Assembly: GCA_001771615.1 (NCBI GenBank)
Contig: MEUF01000022.1
Location: 1-13,407 of the forward strand
Origin: a candidate division WOR-1 bacterium RIFOXYB2_FULL_48_7
Lineage (GTDB): Bacteria; Margulisbacteria; WOR-1; O2-12-FULL-45-9; XYB2-FULL-48-7
DNA length: 13,407 nucleotides
Direction of reading: 5' to 3'
In this document: positions 1 to 6,789 of the stretch, piece after piece
How the letters are laid out: the number at the start of each line of letters is the position of its first letter
Numbering within the stretch: position 1 is the first letter of the stretch
The notes under the pieces: model-generated
Databases searched by the model: none
The model's input: only the letters and a program-made list of their open reading frames with translations
What the model was told of the DNA's origin: nothing
Translations under genes and position numbers: made by a program

Positions 1-1
1 A

Positions 2-607
2 ATTGCCACCAGGACCGGGGCCAGCCGTTGGGTGGCCGGACCGGAATCGCTCCGTTATGCCCACCATCTCCGAAATATTTATGACGCTATCCTGGTCGGC
101 CTCAATAATGTTTTAGTTGATGACCCGCAACTTAATGTGCGGCGGGTGAAAAAGGTCAAGGACCCGATTCGGCTTGTCCTTGATACCAACGCCCAAACTC
201 CTCCTAAAGCCCGGGTGGTGGCGGCGGCCGGCGGAAAAACAATTATTATAGCTGGTTCCCAGGCGCCTAAAAAAAGGCTTGATGCCCTCAAGAAAGCCGG
301 AGCCGAAATTTGGCTGCTGCCGACCAAGCGGGGCTTGATAGATGTTAAAGCTTTAATTATTAAGTTGGGAGAAAAAAATATTACCAGCCTTTTGGTAGAG
401 GGTGGGGGCGAGGTTTATGCCTCTTTTCTGGAGGCGGGCTTACTTGATAAGGCTTACTTTTTTGTTGCCCCCAAAATCTTTGGCGGCCGGACCGCTAAGA
501 CTGCCATGGAGGGGGAGGGGGTTGCGCGGCCCGACCAGGCGAAGTGGCTTAAGCAGCCCCACTTTGAAAAAGTGGGACAGGATTTTCTCTTTACGGGTTA
601 CTTCTAA
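2..607 (+). CDS. ribD: RibD C-terminal reductase domain (5' end cut off by window)
   Basis: Riboflavin biosynthesis: this domain reduces the ribosylamino-pyrimidine intermediate to its ribitylamino form with NADPH, in the cytoplasm. The frame is open from base 2, before the first in-frame GTG at 32. The upstream residues (IATRTGASRWVAGPESLRYAHHLR) match the start of the RibD reductase domain, so the gene begins outside the window and the deaminase domain is missing only because of the edge. Visible family marks are DAILVGLNNVLVDDPQLNVR near the start and LVEGGGEVYASFLEAGLLDK near the C terminus. The stop codon TAA (605-607) shares its last base with the ATG of the HypC-HydE gene, so the two are probably co-transcribed. 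What is seen is a complete reductase domain. That the deaminase domain lies upstream is inferred from the usual RibD architecture; a stand-alone reductase is the alternative. Confidence 0.93.
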   Translation: MATRTGASRWVAGPESLRYAHHLRNIYDAILVGLNNVLVDDPQLNVRRVKKVKDPIRLVLDTNAQTPPKARVVAAAGGKTIIIAGSQAPKKRLDALKKAGAEIWLLPTKRGLIDVKALIIKLGEKNITSLLVEGGGEVYASFLEAGLLDKAYFFVAPKIFGGRTAKTAMEGEGVARPDQAKWLKQPHFEKVGQDFLFTGYF

Positions 608-1884
608 TGTGTTACGCAATCCCCGGCAAGGTGCTTGAACTGGATGGGAAAAAAGTCACAGTTGATTACTTTGGCGAAAAAAAGACGGCCATTAACGAAA
701 TAACCTCGCTCAAGCTTGGCGATTACATTTATGCCCAGGGGGGCTATGTTATTCAAACAGTCCCGGAAAAAGAGGCGATCGAGGTTTTGGAAACCTGGAA
801 AGAGCTCTTTTTTGAGTTGCGCGAAAAAGACCTGCGTCTCTCAAAAATCGACCATGCCGCCACCGGAGTCGATAAGGGTTTTACGTTAATATTAGACAAG
901 GCCAATGAAGGGAGAGATTTGACCCGCCAAGAGCTTTTGACGCTTTTAAAAACAGAAAAACCGCCAGAACTTGACCTGCTTTACCGGACAGCCAATTTCC
1001 TGCGCCAAAAACATTTAAGTAATTCTTGCTGTGTCCACGGGATTATCGAATTCTCTAATTATTGTCAGCATGACTGTGCCTATTGCGGGATCCGCCAGGG
1101 CAATTCTGACGTACAGCGCTATCGGATGACAGATGAGGAGATCCTTGAGGCCGCCGATGAAGCGATTGAAAAACATGGTTTCAAGGCGCTGGTTTTGCAA
1201 TCGGGCGAAGACCCTGGCCGGCCGGTTGACTGGTTAATTGGGATCATTAAAGAGATCAAGCGCCGGCACGCCGTCCTGATTTTTGTTTCGGTAGGTGAGG
1301 TTGGGCCGGTGGGGCTGGCTGGCCTTTATGAGGCTGGGGTTCGCGGGGTCCTGACCCGTTTTGAAACCAGTAATCCCCGACTGTTTGCCAAACTTCACTG
1401 CGGGGATAAGCTGGAAGATCGGGTGGCTGAAATAAAGGCCGCTTACAGCCTTGGCTACCTGGTTGCGACTGGCGGCTTGATTGGTCTTCCCGGACAGACA
1501 ATTGAGGACCTGCTTAACGATATCCTTTTAGCCAAAGAGTTAAAAGCGGAAATGTATACTTTCGGGCCGGTCCTGCCAAATGGCCCAAAGAGCGATCTGG
1601 TCCTGAAGGTTTTGGCCGTGGCCAGAATTGTTGATCCGGATAATGCCAAAATAGTTGTCACGACCGGCTTTGAAACGCTTGATCCCAATGCGCGCCGGCT
1701 CGGCCTGCTCGCCGGCGCCAGCTCGGTGATGCTTAATGTCACGCCACTCAAATACCGGCGGCTATATAATATTTACCCCAACCGGGCTCACCTGGAAGAG
1801 TCAATCGAAGGGCAGATCAGGGAGACCCTGGACCTGCTCTATTCATTGGGGCGGGCTCCCACCGACCTAGGAGTTGGCCAGTAG
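607..1884 (+). CDS. hydE: HypC-HydE fusion: hydrogenase maturation chaperone domain joined to radical SAM maturase
   Basis: A 425-residue protein with two parts. Residues 1-75 look like HypC, the small chaperone that carries the Fe(CN)2CO unit for [NiFe] hydrogenases. It starts MCYAIPGKV with the invariant Cys2 and has LGDYIYAQGGYVIQTV, where HypC normally reads DYVLVHxGFAI; the usual His is Gln44. Residues about 80-425 match HydE, the radical SAM enzyme of [FeFe]-hydrogenase H-cluster assembly. They carry IIEFSNYC-x3-C-x2-C (Cys153, Cys157, Cys160) for the [4Fe-4S]/SAM site, then RYRMTDEEILE, VLQSGEDP, SVGE, GLPGQTIEDLLNDI and a C-terminal TPLKYRRLYNIYP. The second Cys cluster found near the C terminus of some HydE proteins is absent. 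Length is about 75 plus a normal HydE of roughly 350. The gene overlaps ribD by one base, without a strong Shine-Dalgarno sequence. The domain assignments are recognised by eye. The substrate is unknown; a role in iron-ligand assembly for the hydrogenase 5 kb downstream is inference. Confidence 0.88.
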   Translation: MCYAIPGKVLELDGKKVTVDYFGEKKTAINEITSLKLGDYIYAQGGYVIQTVPEKEAIEVLETWKELFFELREKDLRLSKIDHAATGVDKGFTLILDKANEGRDLTRQELLTLLKTEKPPELDLLYRTANFLRQKHLSNSCCVHGIIEFSNYCQHDCAYCGIRQGNSDVQRYRMTDEEILEAADEAIEKHGFKALVLQSGEDPGRPVDWLIGIIKEIKRRHAVLIFVSVGEVGPVGLAGLYEAGVRGVLTRFETSNPRLFAKLHCGDKLEDRVAEIKAAYSLGYLVATGGLIGLPGQTIEDLLNDILLAKELKAEMYTFGPVLPNGPKSDLVLKVLAVARIVDPDNAKIVVTTGFETLDPNARRLGLLAGASSVMLNVTPLKYRRLYNIYPNRAHLEESIEGQIRETLDLLYSLGRAPTDLGVGQ

Positions 1885-2670
1885 CTAGACGCTCGAACTG
1901 CGGTCAAAGAAAAATGCGGCCAAAGAGGTCAGCGCGATCGCGGCAGCCAGGCAAATGAACAGGTCAAATTGCAGCGAAAACATTGATGAGCCAATCAAAC
2001 TTCTTCTCAACCCATCTACCCCATAGGTTAAAGGATTTAGATAAGCCAAAAACTGCAGCCAGGGGGGGAGATTGGTAATTGGCGAAACTGCCCCAGATAA
2101 AAAGAAGAGCGGAAACATGACGAAATTAATTATCAGCTCAAAGCCTTGTGCGTCGCGCATATTTGAGGCAAAGGAGAGCCCGACCGATAGGAACGAGATG
2201 GCGATCAAGACCATGAATACCAGCATTAGGATAATCCCGGCAATGATCCGGGAGAGCGAAAAACTTTCACTAAAACCAAAGCCAAAAAAGAAAGAGAGCC
2301 CAAAAAGCAGCAACCCCTGAATAATGCCGGTAGTCGCCCCGCCGGCGATCCTCCCCAGGGCGATAGAGATGCGACTGACCGGGGCGACCATTATCTCTTT
2401 TAAAAAACCGAATTCCTTGTCCCAGAGGACAGAGATGCCCGAGAACATCGAACCAAAGAGCATGTTCATGCCGATCATCCCAGGGACCAGAAAAACTATG
2501 TAGCTGATGCCGGCTTTGACCCCTGGCAGTGAAGCCTGGCTGAAGCCAAAACCGAGAAAGGTCAAAAACATCAACGGCATTGCGACGGAGCCGATAATCC
2601 TTTCTTTTTCGCGGAAGAGCTTGATGATTTCCCTTTTCCAGAGGACATAAATGGCCAAAAGCTCTACCAT
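1885..2670 (-). CDS. ABC-2 type exporter permease
   Basis: A 261-residue membrane protein of the ABC-2/DrrB-NodJ type, the transmembrane half of an exporter for drugs, lipids or polysaccharides (substrate not predictable). About six hydrophobic segments are visible. The family core is LWDKEFGFLKEIMVAPVSR in the first half and FPLFFLSGAVSPITNLPPWLQFLAYLNPLTYGVDGLR near the C terminus, the typical ABC-2 signature region. The ATG lies inside the end of the upstream ATPase gene (7-base overlap), which indicates translational coupling and a two-gene operon. The stop codon abuts the stop of the convergent HypC-HydE gene with no base between. Length is normal for the family. Confidence 0.92.
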   Translation of the reverse strand: MVELLAIYVLWKREIIKLFREKERIIGSVAMPLMFLTFLGFGFSQASLPGVKAGISYIVFLVPGMIGMNMLFGSMFSGISVLWDKEFGFLKEIMVAPVSRISIALGRIAGGATTGIIQGLLLFGLSFFFGFGFSESFSLSRIIAGIILMLVFMVLIAISFLSVGLSFASNMRDAQGFELIINFVMFPLFFLSGAVSPITNLPPWLQFLAYLNPLTYGVDGLRRSLIGSSMFSLQFDLFICLAAAIALTSLAAFFFDRSSSV

Positions 2671-3455
2671 ATCTTTTCCCGCTCCTCGATATTACGGATG
2701 GTGTTCCCGGTATATTTAATAAAAACATCTTCGAGTGACGCTTGTGGACCCAGCGCGGCTTTAAGGTTGGCCGGCGTGTCCATGGTTACTATCTTGCCGT
2801 GGTCAATAATAGCGATCCTGTCACAAAAGTCGTCGGCTTCTTCCATATAATGAGTAGTTAATATGATGGTGACATCGCTTTCCTTGTTCAGCCGCTTGAT
2901 ATAATTCCAGATCAGGCGCCGGGTTTGTGAATCCAGGCCCAGCGTTGGCTCGTCCAGAAAAAGGACCCGGGGGCGATGGATCAATCCCCGGGCAATCTCC
3001 AGTCGGCGTTTCATTCCGCCGGAATAGTTGCGGACCAGGACATCGGCTTTTTCGCTCAACTCGACCAGCTCAAGCAGGGCCTTAATCCTTTTTTGTCTGG
3101 TGAGACGATCAATGCCATACATCATGGCGTGAAATTCCAGGTTTTCCCGACCGGTCAGCCGGCTGTCCAGGGCCGGCTCTTGGAAGACTATGCCGATACT
3201 CTGGCGGACCTGATTTTTTTGTTTGCAGACATCAAACCCGGCGACTGTTGCGGAGCCGGCGGTGAGCGGCAAGAGGGTGGCCAATATATTAATAGTGGTT
3301 GTTTTGCCGGCCCCGTTGGGACCAAGCAGCCCAAAACATTCCCGCTCTTCGACCGCAAAGCTGATCCCATCAACCGCGGCGAAATTATTGAATTTTTTAG
3401 TCAGATTATTAACAGTTATAGCCGGCATGGTAGTCATAAATATAGCAGAAATCAT
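2664..3455 (-). CDS. ABC exporter ATP-binding protein (DrrA/NodI type)
   Basis: ATPase partner of the overlapping ABC-2 permease. All nucleotide-binding motifs are intact (numbered from the outermost Met): Walker A GPNGAGKTT at 45-53, Q-loop Gln92, signature YSGGMKRRLEIARG from 144, Walker B VLFLDEP from 164, and switch His202 in TTHYMEEAD. The C terminus (LEDVFIKYTGN) is typical of the drug/multidrug ABC-2 ATPases. The outermost ATG is reported, but none of the three N-terminal ATGs (3455, 3437, 3428) has a Shine-Dalgarno sequence. The ATG at 3428 gives the family-like start MPAITVNNLTKKF and sits just after a possible promoter, so the true protein may be nine residues shorter. It is divergent from the GHKL ATPase gene, 36 bases away. 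The exported substrate is unknown. Confidence 0.93.
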   Translation of the reverse strand: MISAIFMTTMPAITVNNLTKKFNNFAAVDGISFAVEERECFGLLGPNGAGKTTTINILATLLPLTAGSATVAGFDVCKQKNQVRQSIGIVFQEPALDSRLTGRENLEFHAMMYGIDRLTRQKRIKALLELVELSEKADVLVRNYSGGMKRRLEIARGLIHRPRVLFLDEPTLGLDSQTRRLIWNYIKRLNKESDVTIILTTHYMEEADDFCDRIAIIDHGKIVTMDTPANLKAALGPQASLEDVFIKYTGNTIRNIEEREKIW

Positions 3456-3468
3456 GAAATATTGTCTA
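3439..3468 (-). promoter_or_regulatory. Possible promoter of the ABC exporter operon
   Basis: Read on the minus strand there is TAGACA (3463-3468, five of six matches to TTGACA), an 18-bp spacer, then TATATT (3439-3444, five of six matches to TATAAT). Transcription would start near 3432, inside the longest reading frame of the ATPase and a few bases before the ATG at 3428. This would support the shorter protein and an almost leaderless mRNA. The region is A+T rich, so chance matches are quite possible. Confidence 0.3.
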
Positions 3469-3491
3469 ATATTTGACGATAAATATACGAT

Positions 3492-4937
3492 ATGAAATTA
3501 GGTCAGGCTCGACAAATAGTCGATTATTCGGCCAGGCGATTACGCGGGTTGCCGCCATCTCCCTTTGCCCATATTCAGGACCAGTTTCGGCAATTGTTCA
3601 CTTCCCCATCCAGGGTGGCGGCGTATCGACAGGCTTTTGCCGCTTATCGCGAAGTTTTTGACGCGAATAACTCAGGTGATTTGTCTAGATGGATGAAAAA
3701 AGGTGTTGCCTACTTTGAAAAAAAACTTCGTTTTGCCCAGGGATTGCGCCAGCTGGTTGCGGGCGACGCGCCAACCATGACACAACTCTATAAAGCGGCC
3801 CATGATAATCCAGCAATTGTAATGGGAGACGAAAGGATCGAGGCTGCTCTTAACTTGGCAGGATTGCATGGGATAGAGGGAAATATCTTAACAATGTTGT
3901 TTCTCTATACCGGCCATGATGGTGCGCACACGGCACCGGGAGCAATTACCGTTTATGGCTTCCAGGATCTGGACTTGTTTATGCCGCTTAGGGAGCATTA
4001 TCGTGATCCAGTGCCCGGTTTTGTTTTAGGCCGCTTCCGTGACTTTGTGGCCACTTTAGATGAATATTTCGACTATTATGAACATCTCCCGGAAATGGGG
4101 GAGGCCTTTTTTACCCCCAGGGATGAATTGTCACATTTATCCCAAATGAGGGGAGATGAAATAGAAGGTTTTGCCGCGATGATCGGCCGGGCTTTTGCGC
4201 TCCGGTTTTTAGGCACGATGTTTAACGTAACTACACAGCCAGTTAGCCAGCCGATAGATCGGCACACCTTGGAAATTGCCGTTGACCCGGCGTTGAGGGA
4301 AATGTGTTTGCCAAGATATTTGTTGGCCCCAAAGTTAGTCGGCGGCATGAAAAATTTTATTAGAATAGTTTGGGTTCGCGAGAGGAATAAATTTCGTCAT
4401 GACGAGAACGATCCGGAACGAGGCCTGGCCCTGTTTAAAATTGCCCGCGGCGAACCGGTGGATTCCCCCGTTCACATGAAGATTTCAGCGCAAGTGGTAG
4501 ACCGGCATACTTGGGAGTTGCGGATCTCCGATGATGGCAAGGGGGTCCTGGTCAACGAACTCTTTCAGCCGTTGGTTAAGGCAATTGAGCAGTTCCCTGG
4601 TGCCGTTGCCCCGGCTTTGGCCAGGGCGGCTTTGGCTTGGCAGGCCGGCAACCCCTATGCTTTCAATGATATCCCTCTTGGCGACCTACTGGAGTCTGTT
4701 TATCATTTTGGTGTTTCCACCGGAACAGGGAGCAAGGGTTCGGGTATTGGGCTTTGGGGCTCGTTGATGATGCTTTTCAAATTGGGAGCCAAGCTTAGGG
4801 TTGGCATAACTCCGGGAACCGGCGGTTTCTTTGAATCGGTTATTTTACCGATGAATCTTGGCGTCTCGCCTGAACAGGTTGCCCGTTCAGCCCGCCTCTT
4901 TTGGCATGGCGGCCATCTAAGACAAGTTGGCGGCTAG
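3492..4937 (+). CDS. Protein with C-terminal GHKL (histidine-kinase-like) ATPase domain
   Basis: A 481-residue soluble protein, not recognised as a named family. The C-terminal ~190 residues have the Bergerat fold marks: a G1-type box ISDDGKG (Asp347/348, Gly349, Gly351) and a G2-type box GSGIGL (416-421), preceded by STGTGSK and followed by a plausible final strand GGFFESVILPM. A helix at about 310-335 (GGMKNFIRIVWVRERNKFRH) is where an N box would lie, but it is not canonical. There is no recognisable phospho-acceptor H-box, no membrane segment and no PAS or HAMP domain. The first ~290 residues are mixed helical sequence with no motif I can name. It could be a diverged sensor kinase, an anti-sigma-like kinase, or an ATPase using the fold for another purpose. 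It starts at the first ATG, with no visible Shine-Dalgarno sequence. The flanking genes give no functional hint. Confidence 0.75.
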   Translation: MKLGQARQIVDYSARRLRGLPPSPFAHIQDQFRQLFTSPSRVAAYRQAFAAYREVFDANNSGDLSRWMKKGVAYFEKKLRFAQGLRQLVAGDAPTMTQLYKAAHDNPAIVMGDERIEAALNLAGLHGIEGNILTMLFLYTGHDGAHTAPGAITVYGFQDLDLFMPLREHYRDPVPGFVLGRFRDFVATLDEYFDYYEHLPEMGEAFFTPRDELSHLSQMRGDEIEGFAAMIGRAFALRFLGTMFNVTTQPVSQPIDRHTLEIAVDPALREMCLPRYLLAPKLVGGMKNFIRIVWVRERNKFRHDENDPERGLALFKIARGEPVDSPVHMKISAQVVDRHTWELRISDDGKGVLVNELFQPLVKAIEQFPGAVAPALARAALAWQAGNPYAFNDIPLGDLLESVYHFGVSTGTGSKGSGIGLWGSLMMLFKLGAKLRVGITPGTGGFFESVILPMNLGVSPEQVARSARLFWHGGHLRQVGG

Positions 4938-4957
4938 CTGCCGATTAGAACACTCTT

Positions 4958-5959
4958 CTACTGATAATTTATATAAATTGTTCCAGCCCGGCTATTGCCG
5001 ACATTAAGCTGGTTAAGATCGCTGACCAGTTCAGACGTTGTAAAGAAATCAGTGTTGACCACCCAGGTTTTGTACGCTTCAACTGAAGCCGGCAGGGCAT
5101 CGGGACTGCTATAAATTTGGGTCAGACTGCTATTTTGGGCAGAGAAATAGCCCTCGTCGGCCGTACCCGGGACAACGATATACTTAACTTCGTTATCATA
5201 ACCGGCATATTTGAAGAGCATGTAATTGCCGCTCCCCCGGGAAACCCCTTTAGCAACCACCCGATTGCCATCAACGATATACTTAAACTCAAAGGTATTG
5301 GTGGCCACGTTGCCTGTCGCATAACAACGCAAGTTATAATCGGTTTTTGTATCGCTTAAATCATAATCAACGCTATAGGTGGCTTCCAGGGTGATCTCTT
5401 GGGTAAGTTTATTGAACTTGACCGCGGCGATGCCGTATTCATTTTTGGCGGCCGAATCGGACCAGATCCAGGTGACAATTGCCTCGATCTGGTTTTCTGT
5501 TTCGGTTAAAGCGATGGCCCTTTTCTCACCAATTTCATTAGAAGCCTGGTCACAGATTATTTTTTGTAGACTGGCAAAAGGAGAGGTTACTTCCTGGGTG
5601 GTGATTGCCCGGGCTTTGAGCTTGACGCCAGAAATCACGGAATCAACATCGATCAATAACTTATATAAATTTGACCGGTCAACTGACCCTTCGTCCCTGG
5701 AGGCAAGAAATTCCCTTAAACAATAATAGGCGGTATATAGGGGGTTGCCGGAACCCCATTCGCTTGTTGCCGAACTGGCAGAAACAGACGCAGGCTTAAA
5801 CACCGGCGTAGTATTGGCGGCGTTGGTATAAAACGAACTGCTTGAGGTGGTTGACGAAGAGCTCCCCTGGCTGCAGCCAAAAAGGACAATATTGGCCAGG
5901 GCGACAACAAAACAGGCAACCACAATAATCAGTCCCAGTAACTTTTTATTCTTTATCAT
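4958..5959 (-). CDS. Predicted lipoprotein of unknown function
   Basis: A 333-residue secreted protein. The N terminus is a lipoprotein signal: basic MIKNKK, a hydrophobic stretch (7-27), then a lipobox LFGC with the acceptor Cys at 29. The Phe at -2 is slightly unusual. A Ser/Thr-rich linker follows (about residues 30-65), as is common for surface lipoproteins. The rest (about 70-333) is mostly beta-prone, with Tyr- and Thr-rich strands, and has no motif I recognise. The start is well supported by GGAGG on the minus strand (5967-5971), seven bases before the ATG. It is monocistronic here, divergent from rex and convergent with the GHKL gene. No function is proposed. Confidence 0.8.
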   Translation of the reverse strand: MIKNKKLLGLIIVVACFVVALANIVLFGCSQGSSSSTTSSSSFYTNAANTTPVFKPASVSASSATSEWGSGNPLYTAYYCLREFLASRDEGSVDRSNLYKLLIDVDSVISGVKLKARAITTQEVTSPFASLQKIICDQASNEIGEKRAIALTETENQIEAIVTWIWSDSAAKNEYGIAAVKFNKLTQEITLEATYSVDYDLSDTKTDYNLRCYATGNVATNTFEFKYIVDGNRVVAKGVSRGSGNYMLFKYAGYDNEVKYIVVPGTADEGYFSAQNSSLTQIYSSPDALPASVEAYKTWVVNTDFFTTSELVSDLNQLNVGNSRAGTIYINYQ

Positions 5960-6011
5960 ATAACAACCTCCACTATTATTTTGAGGCGCAACCTGTCAAA
6001 AGTCTAGCCCA

Positions 6012-6030
6012 CTTGCCTGTCCTTGGCAAG
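6012..6030. repeat. Short inverted repeat between the lipoprotein and rex genes
   Basis: CTTGCC (6012-6017) and GGCAAG (6025-6030) form a perfect 6-bp inverted repeat around a 7-base loop. No T-run follows on either strand, so it does not look like an intrinsic terminator. It is upstream of the rex -35 box and could be a protein site or chance. Confidence 0.3.
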
Positions 6031-6049
6031 AGGGATAAGGGGATGGTGA

Positions 6050-6079
6050 TTGACAGCTGGGAAGCCCTTGTGGCATAAT
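6050..6079 (+). promoter_or_regulatory. rex promoter (-35 TTGACA, -10 CATAAT)
   Basis: A perfect -35 hexamer TTGACA (6050-6055), an 18-bp spacer and CATAAT (6074-6079, five of six matches to consensus). Transcription would start near 6086, leaving a leader of only about 11 bases before the rex ATG. The last base or two of the -10 box run into the Rex operator, so bound Rex would block polymerase and rex should repress itself. Confidence 0.75.
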
Positions 6080-6096
6080 AGTGAAAACATTCACAA
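6079..6096 (+). promoter_or_regulatory. Rex operator upstream of rex
   Basis: TAGTGAAAACATTCACAA matches the Rex operator TTGTGAA-N4-TTCACAA at all but one or two outer positions, with a perfect GTGAA-N4-TTCAC core (6081-6094). It lies between the -10 box and the rex ATG at 6097 and overlaps the expected transcription start. Autorepression relieved by NADH is the expected behaviour from the known family. Confidence 0.88.
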
Positions 6097-6714
6097 ATGA
6101 ATATCCCGGAAAGAACAATTGAGCGCCTGTCGATTTATTACCGCCATCTTTATTACCTGGCGCAGCAGGGGACCTTTAATATTTCCTCGCGGAGCTTGGC
6201 TTCCATTGTCGGCGAAAAACCGGAAACAATCCGCAAAGATTTGTCATATTTTGGCAGCTTCGGCAAGACCGGCAGCGGCTATGTCGTCAATGATTTGAAG
6301 AGGGAAATCGCCAAAATACTTGGCCTGGAACAGGGGCGGCGGGTGGCAATTGTCGGCATGGGGAACCTGGGGCTGGCCTTGGTTGGCTATAAGGGCTTTG
6401 AGATGCTTGGCTTTAAAATAGCGGCTGTTTTTGACAATTCACTTAATAAAATCGGGAAAAAATATCGGGGCCGGCTTTGCCATAATATTGCCGATTTTTC
6501 CAGGATCGCCAGGCAGGAAGGGATAGAAATGGTAATTTTAACCGTACCGACGGAGGCGGCCCAGGAAATAACCAAATTGGTGACGGGCTCGGGCATCAAG
6601 GCCTTGCTTAATTTTGCCCCTGTGCATTTAAATGTCCCAAAAGATGTCCGGGTCACAAATGTTGACCTGGCAACGGCGCTGAAAAGCCTCTCTTTCTTTG
6701 TCTCCCGCCGTTGA
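6097..6714 (+). CDS. rex: Redox-sensing transcriptional repressor Rex
   Basis: A 205-residue protein of normal length for Rex, the repressor that senses the NADH/NAD+ ratio. The N-terminal winged-helix part (about 1-75) has IPERTIERLSIYYRHLYYL and SRSLASIVGEKPETIRKDLSYFGSFGKTGSGY, the DNA-binding core of the family. The Rossmann domain has VAIVGMGNLGLAL with the GxGxxG glycines at 87, 89 and 92, and VFDNSLNKIGKKYRG where the NAD(H) adenosine-binding strand lies. The C terminus (LLNFAPVHLNVPKDVRVTNVDLATALKSLSFFV) is the typical domain-swapped helix region. The ATG directly follows the operator and no Shine-Dalgarno sequence fits. The N-terminal match to the family (MNIPERTIERL) still supports this start, implying a near-leaderless mRNA. 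Its two operators point to itself and the hydrogenase operon as targets. Confidence 0.97.
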   Translation: MNIPERTIERLSIYYRHLYYLAQQGTFNISSRSLASIVGEKPETIRKDLSYFGSFGKTGSGYVVNDLKREIAKILGLEQGRRVAIVGMGNLGLALVGYKGFEMLGFKIAAVFDNSLNKIGKKYRGRLCHNIADFSRIARQEGIEMVILTVPTEAAQEITKLVTGSGIKALLNFAPVHLNVPKDVRVTNVDLATALKSLSFFVSRR

Positions 6715-6739
6715 CAAGGCAGGTTGGATCCTCTAAAAT
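6711..6739 (+). promoter_or_regulatory. Hydrogenase operon promoter (-35 TTGACA, -10 TAAAAT)
   Basis: TTGACA (6711-6716) overlaps the rex stop codon. A 17-bp spacer leads to TAAAAT (6734-6739, five of six matches to TATAAT). Transcription is expected near 6746, giving a leader of about 44 bases that contains the Rex operator. There is no terminator between rex and this promoter, so some readthrough from rex is also likely. Confidence 0.72.
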
Positions 6740-6756
6740 ATAGTTAAGCACGGTGA

Positions 6757-6774
6757 TTGTGAAACTATTCACAG
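6757..6774 (+). promoter_or_regulatory. Rex operator upstream of hydrogenase operon
   Basis: TTGTGAAACTATTCACAG agrees with TTGTGAA-N4-TTCACAA at every position but the last. It lies about 17 bases downstream of the -10 box, at roughly +12 to +29, and 15 bases before the first hydrogenase ATG. Rex bound here would block early elongation or open-complex formation. In the transcript the same bases can form a 6-bp hairpin with a 4-base loop. Confidence 0.92.
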
Positions 6775-6789
6775 ATAGCCGGCAAGCCT

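Noticed and set aside
607..1884. Taking the HydE domain as proof of an [FeFe] hydrogenase in this locus
   Set aside because: No H-cluster catalytic subunit, HydF or HydG is in the window, and the only catalytic subunit seen has the [NiFe] L1 motif.
3492..4937. Naming the GHKL protein a sensor histidine kinase
   Set aside because: No H-box, no membrane or sensor domain and no adjacent response regulator; only the ATP-binding domain is supported.
4923..4945. Possible terminator hairpin GGCGG-CTAG-CTGCC between the GHKL and lipoprotein genes
   Set aside because: The stem is only five pairs with one G-T, and no T-run follows on either strand.
5973..5999. TTGACA-like box (5994-5999, minus strand) with TAATAG as a lipoprotein promoter
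   Set aside because: The spacer is only 15 bases and the start of transcription would fall on or past the GGAGG ribosome site, so the pair does not work as a promoter.
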